A DNA stretch of 64,000 nucleotides from Pisaster brevispinus (taxonomy: Eukaryota > Echinodermata > Asteroidea > Forcipulatida > Asteriidae). This document shows, piece after piece, positions 44,128 through 55,490 of the stretch. Under the pieces are notes generated by a model. It was not told the origin of the DNA. It made no database searches and saw only the letters and a list, made by a program, of their open reading frames with translations. The stretch lies in NCBI GenBank assembly GCA_023634235.1, contig JAMKCF010000001.1:15386258-15450257 (forward strand), given 5' to 3'. The translations under genes were made by a program, and so were the position numbers. Within the stretch, counting starts at the first letter, position 1, and every line of letters begins with the position of its first letter.

Positions 44128-44920
44128 GCCCAGCTCTCTGAAGGACCTACCATGGTTAAAAGTAAAGATAGTTGGAGACTCCCTCACAAGATAACTACCA
44201 GAGAATATGAACAGTGACTGGTTTATTCCTAGTGTTACAACTCTGCCGGGTGCTAGAATTTCTTATGTAAGAGACACTGTCCTACATCTACCAACCACAC
44301 CACCACATGTGGTAGTTCTTCATGTTGGAACGAATGATCTGTGGGAAGAATTTTTGAAACCGTTCTTACGCAAGTTTCACTCTCTTTTGAAATCCACTCG
44401 AGAGAAATATCCAGCTGCAAAGATTGTTGTGAGTGGACTTTTGCCACGACATGATTTTATTGATGTGAATGAGAAAGTCAGAGTATACAACATTCACCTC
44501 GCAAAACTTTGCAAACATTTCAATGATTGTAAGTTTGTAGATGTCGGCAAGGATGTCAATAGGCGCGAATTTTTCGCTAGAGATGGCCTTCATTAAAATT
44601 TTGAAGGAAATGAGCGATTTCCCTCTTTACGACAGTCAGCTGTGGAATCTATGATCGTCAGGGTCATTCCAGGGGCTCCAGGCAAGCCATTCATCCCTCC
44701 AGAACTTTTACAGTTGACTGTAAAAAAAAAAGCTGAGGAAGTCATCTGTCAATCCATCAAGTTCTCCTAAACCGCCAAAACCAGCATCATCATCACCATC
44801 ACTCTCAAAACCAGCGGGAACATCGCCTCCCAAACCAGCCTCATCATCAGCACTGCGACGAGCCACACCACCATTTCCCAAACCAGCTAAACGGTCAATG
44901 CGAAAAAAAACCAGTCCTGG
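44128..44920 (+). pseudogene. SGNH hydrolase module and Pro/Lys linker of the OTU-DUF6589 gene
   Basis: After an acceptor (CATTACAG) at 44127 the frame reads LPWLKVKIVGDSLTR, an SGNH block I with the nucleophile Ser in GDSL. It meets TAA near 44191 and continues in frame with VVVLHVGTNDLWEEF (Asn block), IVVSGLLPRHDF, and RDGLH at 44580-44594, carrying the catalytic Asp/His, where a second TAA follows directly. The next region is Pro/Ser/Lys-rich (KPPKPASSSPS-like, two similar copies at 44765-44870). Upstream exons were not found. All four catalytic blocks are visible, so the ancestral domain was probably an active esterase/deacylase; two stops interrupt it now. Confidence 0.65.
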
Positions 44921-46510
44921 ATGATGGGTTTATGCAGGTTGGGTTGAAACTTCCAGCAGCAGCCCAAACATCCCAACAGTCGCAGGCATTGCCACTTCCC
45001 CTTCATGTTTCTTCATCCCTTCTGACAAATGTCCTTTACAAATTTGTCTCAAACATCCCTCCGCCTCAACCTGCTACACAGTACGTTTCAAGAAAGCAAG
45101 AAGGCAAGAAGAAGAGGCGTCAGCAGCAGCGGGCCAAAAAGAAGAGGCAGCGAAGAAATAGGAGATTCGGTTTCTGCAATTGGTTGTTGCAGCAGGGGTA
45201 AATACAGAACCGGGGGATCCAAACGTAAAAAGTTGGCTCCTCCTTGTGAAAAACAACAATGTGGGCCTTGTGCACGATGCGGAAAGCAAAGCCTTACATA
45301 CTTTCATTTACAAATTATGCAAAATGAAAAAATCAAAATCTGGTTTAAATTAAACACATCACTGTCAGATTCTGATTGCATTTGCAAAGCTTGTAAAACC
45401 TCGGTCTCTAAAAAGCTGACCAACCCAAAATACACCCCAAAAATCACGGACAAAACAGAGGTCACTGTGTGAACTGAATACTTATGATAAGTGTTCTACA
45501 CTTTCTTCTCACAGTATGCAGTGCAATACACAAGATTTTGCTTCATGTTTTATTGTTGAGTGCAATATGGATAGTCCACACACATTTTCACTATGCAAGT
45601 AAACAAAGATTTGAAAATAACTGTGCTGCTTGTCATGTGACAATTCAACAGTCGAGCACGAAATATCTATGTATTCTTTAGATGTAGGACAACCCCTTGC
45701 ATCTGAAATTTTACTTAGAATACTTGGAGAAATAAATTTAGCACTCGGTGGTTATCTGTGTTTCACATGTTACACCCTTGTTTCTGGAGAGGTATCTTCA
45801 ATATTGTCTTTGGAAGAACTGAGAAAATCTATCCATGAAAGCTCGTCTACAGATGTACATTTAACAAAAGAAGATCAAATCATTGAACAATGTTTGTTAA
45901 AAGTGTATATTCATATCATTGATGCATCTTTTGATAGTAGTGCAGTGCTTTTAATTGACATGTATGATTTATTTACTGAAAATTTTAACATGTCTCTTGA
46001 AAAACATAAAGAATGCAATTTTGATGTACGCTATTGCTTACGAACAGCCCGATGGTTTTCAACATCAATCATGGGTAAATTCGGTCAACTGCTTACAGTT
46101 CATCGGTTGGATGCACGGCGGTCAAGCACACTCCTTATGTATACACATTTAGGTTAAAGAAAGCTTTAAATCAAGCACTTGCTAAAACCCGTTTGCAAAA
46201 GACAAAGAATCTAGTACTTCAACTCCATTCCCTTCAACTGATGCTGGTTCTAATTTTAATCTGTCATTGCAGCATGTCATCCCAGAAATGTCAGACAGAC
46301 TGAAACTTCAATCAAAGCGAATATCTGAATACTACAAACAAAACCCAATGGCTGTTGTTCATTTTAAGTATGATGAATTGCTTGAATTGATAGACCCTGC
46401 AATATTTAATTTTATATGTTCTATTACTATGAATGGTAAAGAGCAGAGGCATGCAAGCATTTCAGATTTACTACAAGTTCGATTTCTTCAGATCAGCGAT
46501 ACAGACGTTT
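44921..46510 (+). pseudogene. Basic and Cys-rich region of the OTU-DUF6589 gene
   Basis: Frame 44932-45201 has a very basic stretch (KKRRQQQRAKKKRQRRNRR), probably a nuclear-localisation or nucleic-acid-binding segment. Frame 45029-45472 supplies a Cys-pair domain (CGPCARCGKQSLTYFHL ... SDCICKACKTSV) that looks like a treble-clef-type zinc finger. A second Cys-rich segment follows (CAACHVTIQQSS at about 45620 and GGYLCFTCYTLV at about 45750). Frames 45630-46157 and 46267-46512 then carry a helical region that I do not recognise (FDVRYCLRTARWFSTSIMGK). Three or four frame changes are needed. It links the SGNH module to the OTU domain. Confidence 0.55.
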
Positions 46511-46520
46511 AAATATTATT

Positions 46521-47987
46521 TTGATATTGCATTACATTCTGAATGAGAGCAATAACTACCCAGTCCATATTTTAACTGCAAACTGCATTCGGCGCTTATC
46601 AAATTCAACCAAACTTATCCAGATCTTTAACCAGGCAGGCCTATGTGTTTCCAGAGACACATTGGATAGGTTTCTTGAAGAAGCCAAGGAAAGTAAATCT
46701 GTCCAAAACAAACTGTCCAATTTACACCCATCTGCATTCACACTACTCTCTGTTGATAATGTAGATGTTTTTGCATCCTATGCGGCTGTCACTTGGCAAG
46801 AAGTTGGCATAGGACATTTACAATGGCTCAACAAACAAAGCCGTCAGAAATGTTGTCTCATGTTGACAAACTGTCAGGTACATCACTTTACTGTCATTGA
46901 TATATTTGGGGATGGAGCTTGTTTCTTTCGCTGTCTTGCAGTATATGGGGACATGCAATTGTTAAAATGTACTAGAAACTCAGTTGGACTTCCAGTTGAA
47001 CCAAAATATCATGATCGAGAAAATTTCACATCATTAATTCGACAAGGAGTATGTGACACTTTAGAATCCCATCAGGGTAATTTTGAATCGTTACCGGATG
47101 CTAAAAGGCAACATCTTCTTGAAACAGATAACAGGGATTCATATTCAGATTCCACTGCTCGTACTGAAGACAACAAAAAAGCAGGTACTTATGCAGGTCA
47201 TCTTGAGATTTGTGCAGCATCTTATGCCACAAAAACTGCAATTAAATTACATCAAAAAATTGGCGCTGAGTTTAAAGAAATTGCAAACTATCCAGTCGAT
47301 AAATCCATTCTGCCGAATGACTATCATATTTGTATCTTGTATACACCAGGTTCAGTTTCTCTTTGTGGGCATTTCAATCTTCTGTTTAAGGACTGTTGTA
47401 GGCCAATTGATATTGTGACTGTTATCACTGATGAGGCAATAGCATCTGGCAAATTTTTTGCTGACTGGCGATTTCCCAATTCTACAAATGTGGGTACGCA
47501 TTTAAGTCTTCTGCATTATTTCACCAGTGGTAGTGTAAATCTCTCAGACTTTTTGCCTGATGTACATGAACCGGGTGAAAGGAGTGGAGAAGCTCAAGCA
47601 CATGATGCAACTGATGCAAATACACGTGTCAAAAAAGTTACACATATGCCAGACCCAGTACCAAAAACACACAAGCCAAGTGTTCGGAGAAAAATCAATG
47701 AAGAGTTTTCAGAAATGGAAATTCCTCAGCCTTCTGATCTTGAGGCTCCTTTCTATAAGACTTTAATTTTCCAACAGTTATCCTTTGATTCATTTAGCCC
47801 TTCGAACACTGAAAAAGAGGCAACTTTAAGCTTGGAAAAGCAACTTTTCAAATACATAATGGAACGTTACCCAAGCATCACTGAGATGTCACAGCAAAGT
47901 ATACCAGGCCTTAAATGTCATTTGTCATTGTACGGCAATCCGAACTGTGAGCAGTCGAAGTTCAGCTATTTGTATGTTTTTAAATGA
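46521..47987 (+). CDS. OTU-type cysteine protease domain within the DUF6589 gene
   Basis: A 488-residue open frame. Residues ~1-110 (TLLSVDNVDVFASYAAVTW) belong to the larger family. An OTU domain begins near residue 128 with DIFGDGACFFRCLAVYGD, the catalytic Asp/Cys loop. It ends near residue 288 with SLCGHFNLLFK, the catalytic His followed by an aromatic/Asn context. A polar linker rich in acidic residues and Pro follows (DPVPKTHKPSVRRKINEEF). OTU proteases cleave ubiquitin or ubiquitin-like chains; Cys and His are both present, so activity is plausible. The OTU seems to have been inserted into a gene otherwise made of the upstream Cys-rich region and the downstream DUF6589 region. It is separate in sequence from the Helentron OTU at 60666-61397. 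Confidence 0.75.
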   Translation: MILHYILNESNNYPVHILTANCIRRLSNSTKLIQIFNQAGLCVSRDTLDRFLEEAKESKSVQNKLSNLHPSAFTLLSVDNVDVFASYAAVTWQEVGIGHLQWLNKQSRQKCCLMLTNCQVHHFTVIDIFGDGACFFRCLAVYGDMQLLKCTRNSVGLPVEPKYHDRENFTSLIRQGVCDTLESHQGNFESLPDAKRQHLLETDNRDSYSDSTARTEDNKKAGTYAGHLEICAASYATKTAIKLHQKIGAEFKEIANYPVDKSILPNDYHICILYTPGSVSLCGHFNLLFKDCCRPIDIVTVITDEAIASGKFFADWRFPNSTNVGTHLSLLHYFTSGSVNLSDFLPDVHEPGERSGEAQAHDATDANTRVKKVTHMPDPVPKTHKPSVRRKINEEFSEMEIPQPSDLEAPFYKTLIFQQLSFDSFSPSNTEKEATLSLEKQLFKYIMERYPSITEMSQQSIPGLKCHLSLYGNPNCEQSKFSYLYVFK

Positions 47988-49745
47988 GAAGGCAGACTCT
48001 GCCGATACATTGAAAAAAAAGCTTGGTTTGCTGTACAAGACATTTGAAGTAGGCAAAAAGGTAAATCATTTAGTAATTGCTGGTGATGGTGCCACTGTAA
48101 AGATATTAACTGATATCAAATATGAATATGGCAGTTCTCTTGGTTGGGTAATACCGTATCTTGGAGACTAGCATCTTTTGACAAATTTTGAAGAGGTACT
48201 GACAATTTACTGGGATGCTGGCCTGAAGGATGTGGCCAAGACCACACATAAGCAGGGCACACTGTTGCGGCTCCAAACTTGTGGCAGCTTTAAAATGACT
48301 CACAGATTTTTAATGCAAGTGTATGAGGCAGTATACGCTTGTCAGTTTCAATCCTTCCTTCACTACAGAATGGAACATCCAAACCCAGATTTGTTTTCAG
48401 AAACAAATTACACTATTTTGTCTTCTTTGCATCACCTTCTCTCCTTATCACTAGGTAGCGATGGATTTCAAAGTTTTGTTGAAGGCGAAAAACAAGCTGA
48501 AATTCCTTTGTTTTCACCTTTATGGAAGGAGTTTGAATTATTTTGTTCAGAAATGAGCAAGAAATTTGAAACTTTATGTTTTTGGCACAACTTCCTGAGA
48601 GAGGATTGCTTTGGTTATGTACAATTGTTTCTCGCCATCCGTAATGGAGACTGGAACAACAGGCTAGCTGCTTTGAAAATATTGGTCAGCTTTTCCATGC
48701 ATATGATAGACAGAACTACTCGCGTCTTATTCCTATCCATTTAAGTCAGATGTATGCTTTGCCTAAATCTGTACTTGATCATTTTGAAAGCGGTGCATTT
48801 GTTTTAGCATTAGGGGTTGTTCATTTTCAAATGTCGCGGTTGATGAAGCCCATGAAATGCTCATTAATAAAGATTGTAAAGATGCATTATCACACCGTCT
48901 CCCAACTGATATGCACAAAGTTTCGCAGACTCTAGAATTTCAATCAGAATTAATTAACAATTTCCAGAGTCAGCTTGGCGAAATTAAGAGCACAGTGCAG
49001 CGTGATTTCTCACAAGCTGTAATTGCCAATGAATTGGCGAATTCAAAAACTTATTTTGTCAAGCTGCTTGAGAGTGGGATTTTTGATTTGATCAGTCACC
49101 TAGTCTGTTTCAAGCTTACACTAAGTCAGTTGCTTCAAAGGTGCAGCAGAATAATCTTCTCACATATAGAGATATTGGACGCGAGTCTCTTAATCTTTAT
49201 ATCAAATCAAACATATTAAAGGATGCAAGTGTAGAGAAACCAAAAATAAGAAAACACAATTTGCAAACCTTTACTAAGAAGAAGCTGACCAAGCGAACCA
49301 TAAATTATATAGAAAAGGAAAAGCGGCTGATAACAATGTGTTACAAACGAACAATAGAATACTCTGAAGAAACGCAGTTACCTGTCGGGAAGTTGTGTCA
49401 ATTTCTGGAAACTCCCAAGAGCAATTTTCACACATAATGGTTCAAAATCGGTTATATATGATTTATTCAATAAACTTAATAATGAAGAGCTTGTTACAAA
49501 TTCGTTCTCCCATTCACCTGGTGATACTCTAGCACTAATAGCAGAAGGCATTAATATTATATACACTTCACCATTAAGCTACCAGAAAACTTTTTCTGAG
49601 TATGCCGACATGCTGGCTTCACGTTGGATTACAACATATTTCAATAAAGGGTACCATGAAGTCAGAATTTTACTTGACCAAGTAAGAACACAAGGGTCGT
49701 CCCCATAGCTTCTTGAAAGAAGTAGAAGAGATGGACATCCACAAA
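47947..49745 (+). pseudogene. DUF6589-like domain and C-terminal region
   Basis: Frames 47947-48171, 48178-48744, about 48745-48990 and 49141-49740 together give a DUF6589-type protein. Motifs: NHLVIAGDGATVKIL, SSLGWVIPYLGD followed by a TAG where Trp is expected and then HLLTNFEEVLTIYWDAGLKD, CFWHNFLREDCFGYVQLFLA, RNGDWNNRLAALK, YALPKSVLDHFESGAFV, VDEAHEMLINKDCKDAL. A terminal block follows: NSFSHSPGDTLALIAEGINI and YADMLASRWITTYFNKGYHE. GDG, GD(W)H and DEAHE are acidic positions that recur in the family as I remember it. The biochemical role is not known to me. One nonsense codon (48169-48171) and several shifts (near 48745, 48850, 49140, 49440) indicate decay. No stop-delimited 3' end or poly(A) signal was identified. 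Confidence 0.65.
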
Positions 49746-49749
49746 GGGA

Positions 49750-50657
49750 AAGACTTTAAAATAAAACAAAGAAGATTTCATGTATAAAACTGTCAAATAT
49801 ATTTGTATTTATAGCATTGGATTGGAAGGCCATCATTATTTAGGCCTAAACTAGCAATTAACCCGTTGCGTTTATGCCAGTTTTGGTTTCTGCGACGTAA
49901 AAATACAGATACAGATACATACTTCCAATAACTGAAGCTAAACCCGACCAAACACCATAATAACGAATAAAAGTCGGGCACCGGTTTCTTGTCAACACAA
50001 ACCCTCGTAGTAGATTGCATGACTGGAGCAAGGGAATCGTGCCAAACCATGGTTGCCTTGCGTTTTGTTATGTAGTAGCTGATTAGTCAGTTGGCACGCT
50101 TGCTGCACATCCTGACCAATCACATTCGGGCTCCCGTTAGACCAACGAGTAATGGCGGATTTTGCTACCGAGAATGTTAACGCTGACGGCGACGGATACT
50201 TATGGTGCCCCTGACTGTTTCGAGTGGCTTCAGAAAAAACGACTATAGCGTATGAGTAGATGAATAATGAACCTAAACATCCGTGATTCAGGTTTTTCTG
50301 CACAAATTCCTTAAATGCTGAAAAGGGACTTTTTCGGAAACCATTAATTTTGTACAACGATGATCATTTTTCTAGTCCGATATTTCTCACTTCTGAACAA
50401 TTAAACAATTTTTTTTTTTTTTATTACAATGAAGCATCCCTCGTTCATAATATTACGTTTTTATATTTTTACATGGCTGGATTTTCATGATATGATTTAT
50501 TGAAAATGTGCCCTCCAAGCTCATTATATATGCAAAACTGCGACTGCCGTGTATACGCTACAAATGAAAGGAAGCACTTTTCCGAACGCTGCGCACTGAC
50601 TGTACACTGTTGATATGGTCAGACCTAGTGGTGCTACGTTTGATTACGACTCTATTT
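49750..50657. other. No gene seen
   Basis: AT-rich DNA between the DUF6589 gene and the inverted hairpin repeat. The frame at 49992-50357 (minus) shows no recognisable family. Confidence 0.5.
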
Positions 50658-50989
50658 AGCTGTTTCGCAGCAAAGCGCAGCGAAACAGCTCTTGTTTTCG
50701 TTAAAGTTTTTTTTTATTAGCTGTTTCGCAGCAAAGCGCAGCGAAACAGCTCTTGTTTTCGTTAAAGTTTTTTTTATTATTAGCTGTTTCGCAGCGAAAC
50801 AGCTCTTGTTTTCGTTAGTTTTTTATTATAAGCTGTTTCGCAGCAAAGCGCAGCGAAACAGCTCTTGTTTTCGTTAAAGTTGTTGTTTTGATTATTAGCT
50901 GTTTCGTAGCGTAGCGCTGCAAAACGGCTCTTGTTTTCGTTAAAGTTTTTTTTATAAGCTGTTTCGTAGCGCAGCGCTGCGAAACAGCT
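50658..50989. repeat. Array of 6 hairpins, inverted orientation
   Basis: Six palindromes with stem AGCTGTTTCGC / GCGAAACAGCT run from 50658-50690 to 50957-50989, separated by CTTGTTTTCGTTAAAGTTTT spacers. One copy has an 18-bp near-loopless form (near 50783). In another (near 50900) substitutions GTAGCGTAGCGCTGC keep most of the pairing. Confidence 0.85.
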
Positions 50990-51885
50990 CTTGTTTTCGT
51001 TTAAGTTTTTTTTTATTATTTTTTTTATTTGTATGTTTCAGCCCAAAAAAATTGTATGCGTTATTTTGCAATGTTCCCAATGAGCAATTGCAATGAAACT
51101 TTCAGTGATGAAAGGTATTGGTGCAGTAATGATAGTAAAACAGTGATGTCATGATGACATCATCACCTGTCACATGACGTCATTTAAAAGTTTCCTTTTT
51201 TTAATATTTGAAAATCTATATCAAATCAACCACAAAAGACCGTAGGTTTCTGTTTGCGGGATTGGGTGGTGATAAGTTAGGTCTTCATTTTATTCAGTGT
51301 GCGTGACCTCAAATGACCTCTACATCCGGTCGAAACAGGAAGTGCCTTGTAATTCAAAAGTGGAAATAGTTATGAAGTTGCTTTCAAGGATGTTATTGTC
51401 TGGCAATGGTGGGCAATTTAAAAAAAATACCGATGACGTTACGATACATAAGAGCGCCCTCTAGCGGCAGGTTGAAAACTGATCAAAATGGACTTTTTGA
51501 AGATGTGTGTAGAGAAGTTTTGTGTAATCACTTCAAAATTTACACACATGTTGACCGTCAGGCAGCCATCATATGTGTGAAGTTTCAGATTAATGACGTC
51601 ATGGGGGGTCATGTGACGGGGCGTTTAAGGTGCACTTTTTAAAGTCGTATAACTCCCGAAGGAATGGTGCGATCATGTTGAAACTTAGTAGGTTGTTAGA
51701 TATTGGCAAGTTCATGTAAATTATGATATGACGTCATGGTGACGTCATCACAAATAAAGTTATGAATTTTTAATTTCTTGCACCTTTAAGTCATAAATAT
51801 TGCTAACGGAACATGGTATAATCTAAATTCTTGTTTAGACACACTTGACGTCATATAACTGCTTTGAATACAAGAAGACTTGCCA
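50658..51885 (-). repeat. Inverted copy of the 1-2490 hairpin repeat unit
   Basis: Read on the minus strand, this has the same order as the unit at 1438-2490: GTTTAAACAAGAATTT-like start near 51840, TGACGTCA pairs near 51730, the ACTTCACACATATGATGGCT stretch near 51575, CCGGAAGT-type sequence near 51330, the AAAGTTTCATTGCAATTG segment near 51085, and a closing hairpin array. It is more diverged from the two left copies than they are from each other. Confidence 0.85.
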
Positions 51886-53220
51886 TGAAATGCTAACGGA
51901 ACATGCTATAATCAGTATTTGAATTACCAGGCTTGATAGGTTGTACAAGCTTTGATAACGAATTGACGTCTTCATTTGTCAGGCTTGAATTTCATAAATG
52001 CCTAGTCGAAGAAAACAAACTGATGTCATCGTGACGTTTCATCGTGAAGTTTTTAAGGGTAGTTTTACCAGATTTATCGTAAATAATAAATACAATCTTA
52101 CGGCATTTATTTTGTTATATTGTCAAATTGAAAATGCTGTAAATGCACGTGAACTCGTTCGCCCATATTTCACATTTTTTAAAGTCATCTCGTGGAAAGG
52201 GTTTTATAAATGAATGCACAAATAAAGCACATTTTATTTTTGTTGCCTTCTTTACATAGCGCCCTCTCGAGGCCGAGTTGTGTATATATTAAATTATGGA
52301 GGGTATAAATTAATTCGTCCTCATCTTCCTGCTTTAGATTTTCGTGTGGGTATTGAAAGAAAACTACATTATTTTAAAAATCAAACAATAGACCCATTTT
52401 GGATACATCCATATTGTAATTAGACCTACCCGTTTTCAGCAAAAAGGTGTTTGTGTTTCTTCAACGACCACTCTATTGTTTCAGTTATTTTTCTATTGTT
52501 TTATACAACAGTATACGTGTATATTTTTTGGTACCGGTATCATTTTAATGTAAAGTTGCAATAATGTGAACGAGGTTAATTATGTGTTCCTTATTTTGGC
52601 AAGACCCATTAAGATGATAATTAACCCATACTAAAACTTCATTTATTTTAGCATTTTGTTCACCAACTTCATTGTGCAATTGTTCTCTCAAACTCTAGTC
52701 AACACGTTATCTTCTAACTTGGCTCATATGAACTTAGAAGCTAAACAAACTTTATTTGCTATATCAAGTGAAATATTTCTTTGTTTATAGTTATTAAACT
52801 CATATCAAAGTAGAAGCAGTAACTAAATGAAGTCTGAAGTAGAAGCAATAATTTAATGAAGTCTACAGATTTTCTTAATTCCTTTTTTTTTTCGTATTCG
52901 TAATCATTTGATTGTTTACATTATTAATATCAAGTGAAATATTGCTTTAATTTAAATATAATTTATTCAAATCATTTCATAGTACAAGCAAAAGTAATAA
53001 AGTCTACATATTATTTTCTCAATTTGCCAGTTTTTGAAATTGTGAATGCCGTTTTCAGACACACGAGAAAGTTGGCTTTGTTGTTACAAATTACATTTAC
53101 ATCAAAACTGTGAGTATCCTTGTTTTGTCCCATCAGTTTAACATTTTTATAAAGAAGGTGATGCATACTACTGTACATGAAGATTAAAACATTCTAAAAA
53201 ACCAAGGGTCAATTTGTAAA
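51886..53220. other. AT-rich non-coding with a ~29-bp tandem duplication
   Basis: No gene is recognised. Near 52810-52866 the phrase AGTAGAAGCAGTAACTAAAT with GAAGTCT occurs twice with small changes, and a third weak copy lies near 52982. Related AAATATTTCTTTG/AAATATTGCTTTA phrases suggest an old local duplication of ~170 bp. Confidence 0.5.
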
Positions 53221-53592
53221 GCTTTGTTCATTACATGGAAGGTTAATTCAAAGCGCGATGCTTCTTCAGAAGAAGAGGCTTTATCCAGTTCCAGGCAGGA
53301 AAGCTGTTTTTTAAAACATACTTCTAGAGTGTACAGCAAAGTTTGTGGAAGGATACTGCACTAACAGCTGTATGTCCCTTCCCAAGGACAAAGCAATAAC
53401 GTTGAACCTTTGTTCATTTCATGTAAGCTTAATTCATAGCGCAAAGCTTTTAAAAAAAAAAGTAATTTCGTCAAATTTCAAGCAGGAAAGCTGTTTTGTA
53501 AAAATACATTACTGAAAGAGTGTCAATAAAGTCTGTGGCAGGTTACAGCACTAAGCACTCTAAAATGTCTGCTAATCTCTTAACACTGATTG
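53221..53592. repeat. 186-bp tandem duplication
   Basis: TTTGTTCATTACATGGAAGG at 53223 recurs as TTTGTTCATTTCATGTAAGC at 53409. The copies stay alignable through CAGGAAAGCTGTTTT, GAGTGTACAGCAAAGT/GAGTGTCAATAAAGT and the GCACTAA phrase. The copies have clearly diverged. Confidence 0.7.
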
Positions 53593-54829
53593 AATGGGTA
53601 CAACAGGTATTAATACAATAAACTTTATTCTGTGTCATGTCAAGTCCTTGTTGCAAAATATAGCATTTGAAGTCAAATATATGATTTCTTTCTTAGTGTT
53701 GTGTCTCAAATAACCCAATCAGACCATCTTGTGGTGCTTTTCAATATTGTGCATCAATCAATCCCATGTGAGCAGGGTGTAGGTGATATTGTAAAAATCA
53801 AGAGGGAACATCAATCAGTCACTAATCCAGTGTGTAATGTTCTTTGCTGAAGATTCTGATTGATATAACCAACAGGAGAGTGTCGATCACAGTCTGAAAG
53901 ACGACCTGTATTTGATTTCCTAAAAAAAAGATAAACAAAGATAGAGCACACAATAGAGTAATGAGCTAACAATGTATCAATTGGCAAACACAAGTTGAAG
54001 CATTTATATAAATGCAAGGCTATCAGTATTACACCCTCCAAGTGTCTCATAGCATTATTTAATTTTTATCACGCGTATACTCACTGCTTCAAAGAGACCC
54101 GTGTAGAGGAAAAACAAAAAGTCACCAAGTTGTCATTTGTTACCTACACGTATAATTCCTGATGAATGAACCATCTCACTCTATTATAAATACCATCTAC
54201 ACTTTATGCTTTATTTTGCAACCTTTTCTGTACATATTTATGCAACCACGGTCAAAGTTACAAAGTTTGTACTTTGTACATCACATAATGTACTTGCTTG
54301 TGTACTCTGTACATGTATGTTCTCCATTTCAATGTACACTAGTTTATTAAAATGTCATCAATTACAGTGTATTGTCTATGCGTGGCATTGTGTTCAATAC
54401 CTTGCTCATCACTTTAAAACTAATATTGATATGAAATAAAAGCAAAAACGGGGAATTAATGTGTATAAACATAGAATTTGATGTGTGTACATGTAAACTG
54501 ACAAATTATAGCCATCTTTAAAAATATTTAAAAAACTGATTTACTTGTACTGCATTAATTGAGTGACACATGGTTTAACTTCAACATACTTGTATGACAG
54601 CACTTGCACTGTAGAGTGTCATAGAACAATTTGAAATACTGCAGTATAGTTTTCATGTTTAATCCAACCATGGTTTTCAACAACTATTTGTTTTATATCC
54701 GATGTACACTTCCCTTTTCTATGTACTGACAAATTCTCACATTGTACTATTTTCTAACAAGAGTATGGAATAAACGTCATATTGAATTGAATTGAAAAGT
54801 GCCACCATAATAAAACCATTGAATTTCAT
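53593..54829. other. 3' flank of the Helentron; no gene seen
   Basis: AT-rich non-coding sequence. The 3' terminus of the rolling-circle element should lie here (minus-strand downstream side). No CTRR end with a preceding hairpin was confidently placed. A GAATTGAATTGAA repeat is at ~54784. Confidence 0.45.
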
Positions 54830-55490
54830 CTAAAACTTAACTGCAATTGATTCATGATAGCTGTAATATGTTTGAACTACATGGGTCTGGATAGAATCCA
54901 TGTTTTTCATGTAAACATGGTCAATTTGTGTTTCTCTCTCAGTAGTGGCTTCAGTAACACACTGCTTATAACCATGTTCTTGCATCACTTTCTCAACGCA
55001 ACAAGGTTGTTTGAAAATATCTTCATTGAAATCACCCATAATAATGCATTTGTTGGATACTTTGTGTACTTCATCAAGCAAGAGTTTGCGAACTGCAATA
55101 AAATATTTCATTACATAAGATGGTGGTCGATAAATAACAACAACCGTTAAAGAAACTTCTGAAGTCATCTGAAATGCAATATATTCAAGATTTGTCACTG
55201 GAATATTCAATCTAGAAAGCACTCTGTCTTTTCTGGCACAAACAGCAACACCACCATGACTCTGTTCCTTTAACATCTAGGTAAGTAAACTAGAATCATC
55301 ATATGAATTACATCTTCGTTGATGATACCATTTGAAATCAATCAAATCCAGATCATAACATGGCTCTCTATCAATCCATGTTTCAGTCAGACAAATGAAG
55401 TCAGATGACATCATATCTTTATTACATGTGAAGTCCATTTGATGAACTTGTAATCCTTGAATATTATGCATCATAATGGTTGTACTGTCA
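54830..55490 (-). pseudogene. AP-endonuclease-like (EEP) domain at the C-terminus of the Helentron protein
   Basis: Following the helicase in the same frame, the minus-strand sequence reads TTIMMHNIQGLQVHQMDF, SSDFICLTETWID (Glu metal ligand) and FKWYHQRR. It hits a stop near 55277 and resumes (55276-54830) with HGGVAVCARKD, LTVVVIYRPPSY, CIIMGDFNEDIF (Asp/Asn catalytic pair), TQIDHVYMKN and YYSYHESIAV (terminal His). This is an endonuclease/exonuclease/phosphatase domain as in APE1-like LINE endonucleases. Its fusion behind a Rep-helicase is the hallmark of Helentron-type Helitrons. One stop separates the two halves, but the active-site residues appear kept. Confidence 0.8.

Noticed and set aside
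1..51885. The whole 1-52 kb block as one giant transposon bounded by inverted hairpin repeats
   Set aside because: The interior is a patchwork of unrelated elements at different stages of decay, and the flanking copies differ too much to be paired termini of one recent insertion.
51998..52213. 71-residue plus-strand frame after the inverted repeat
   Set aside because: AT-rich, no family motif, no splice or conservation evidence.
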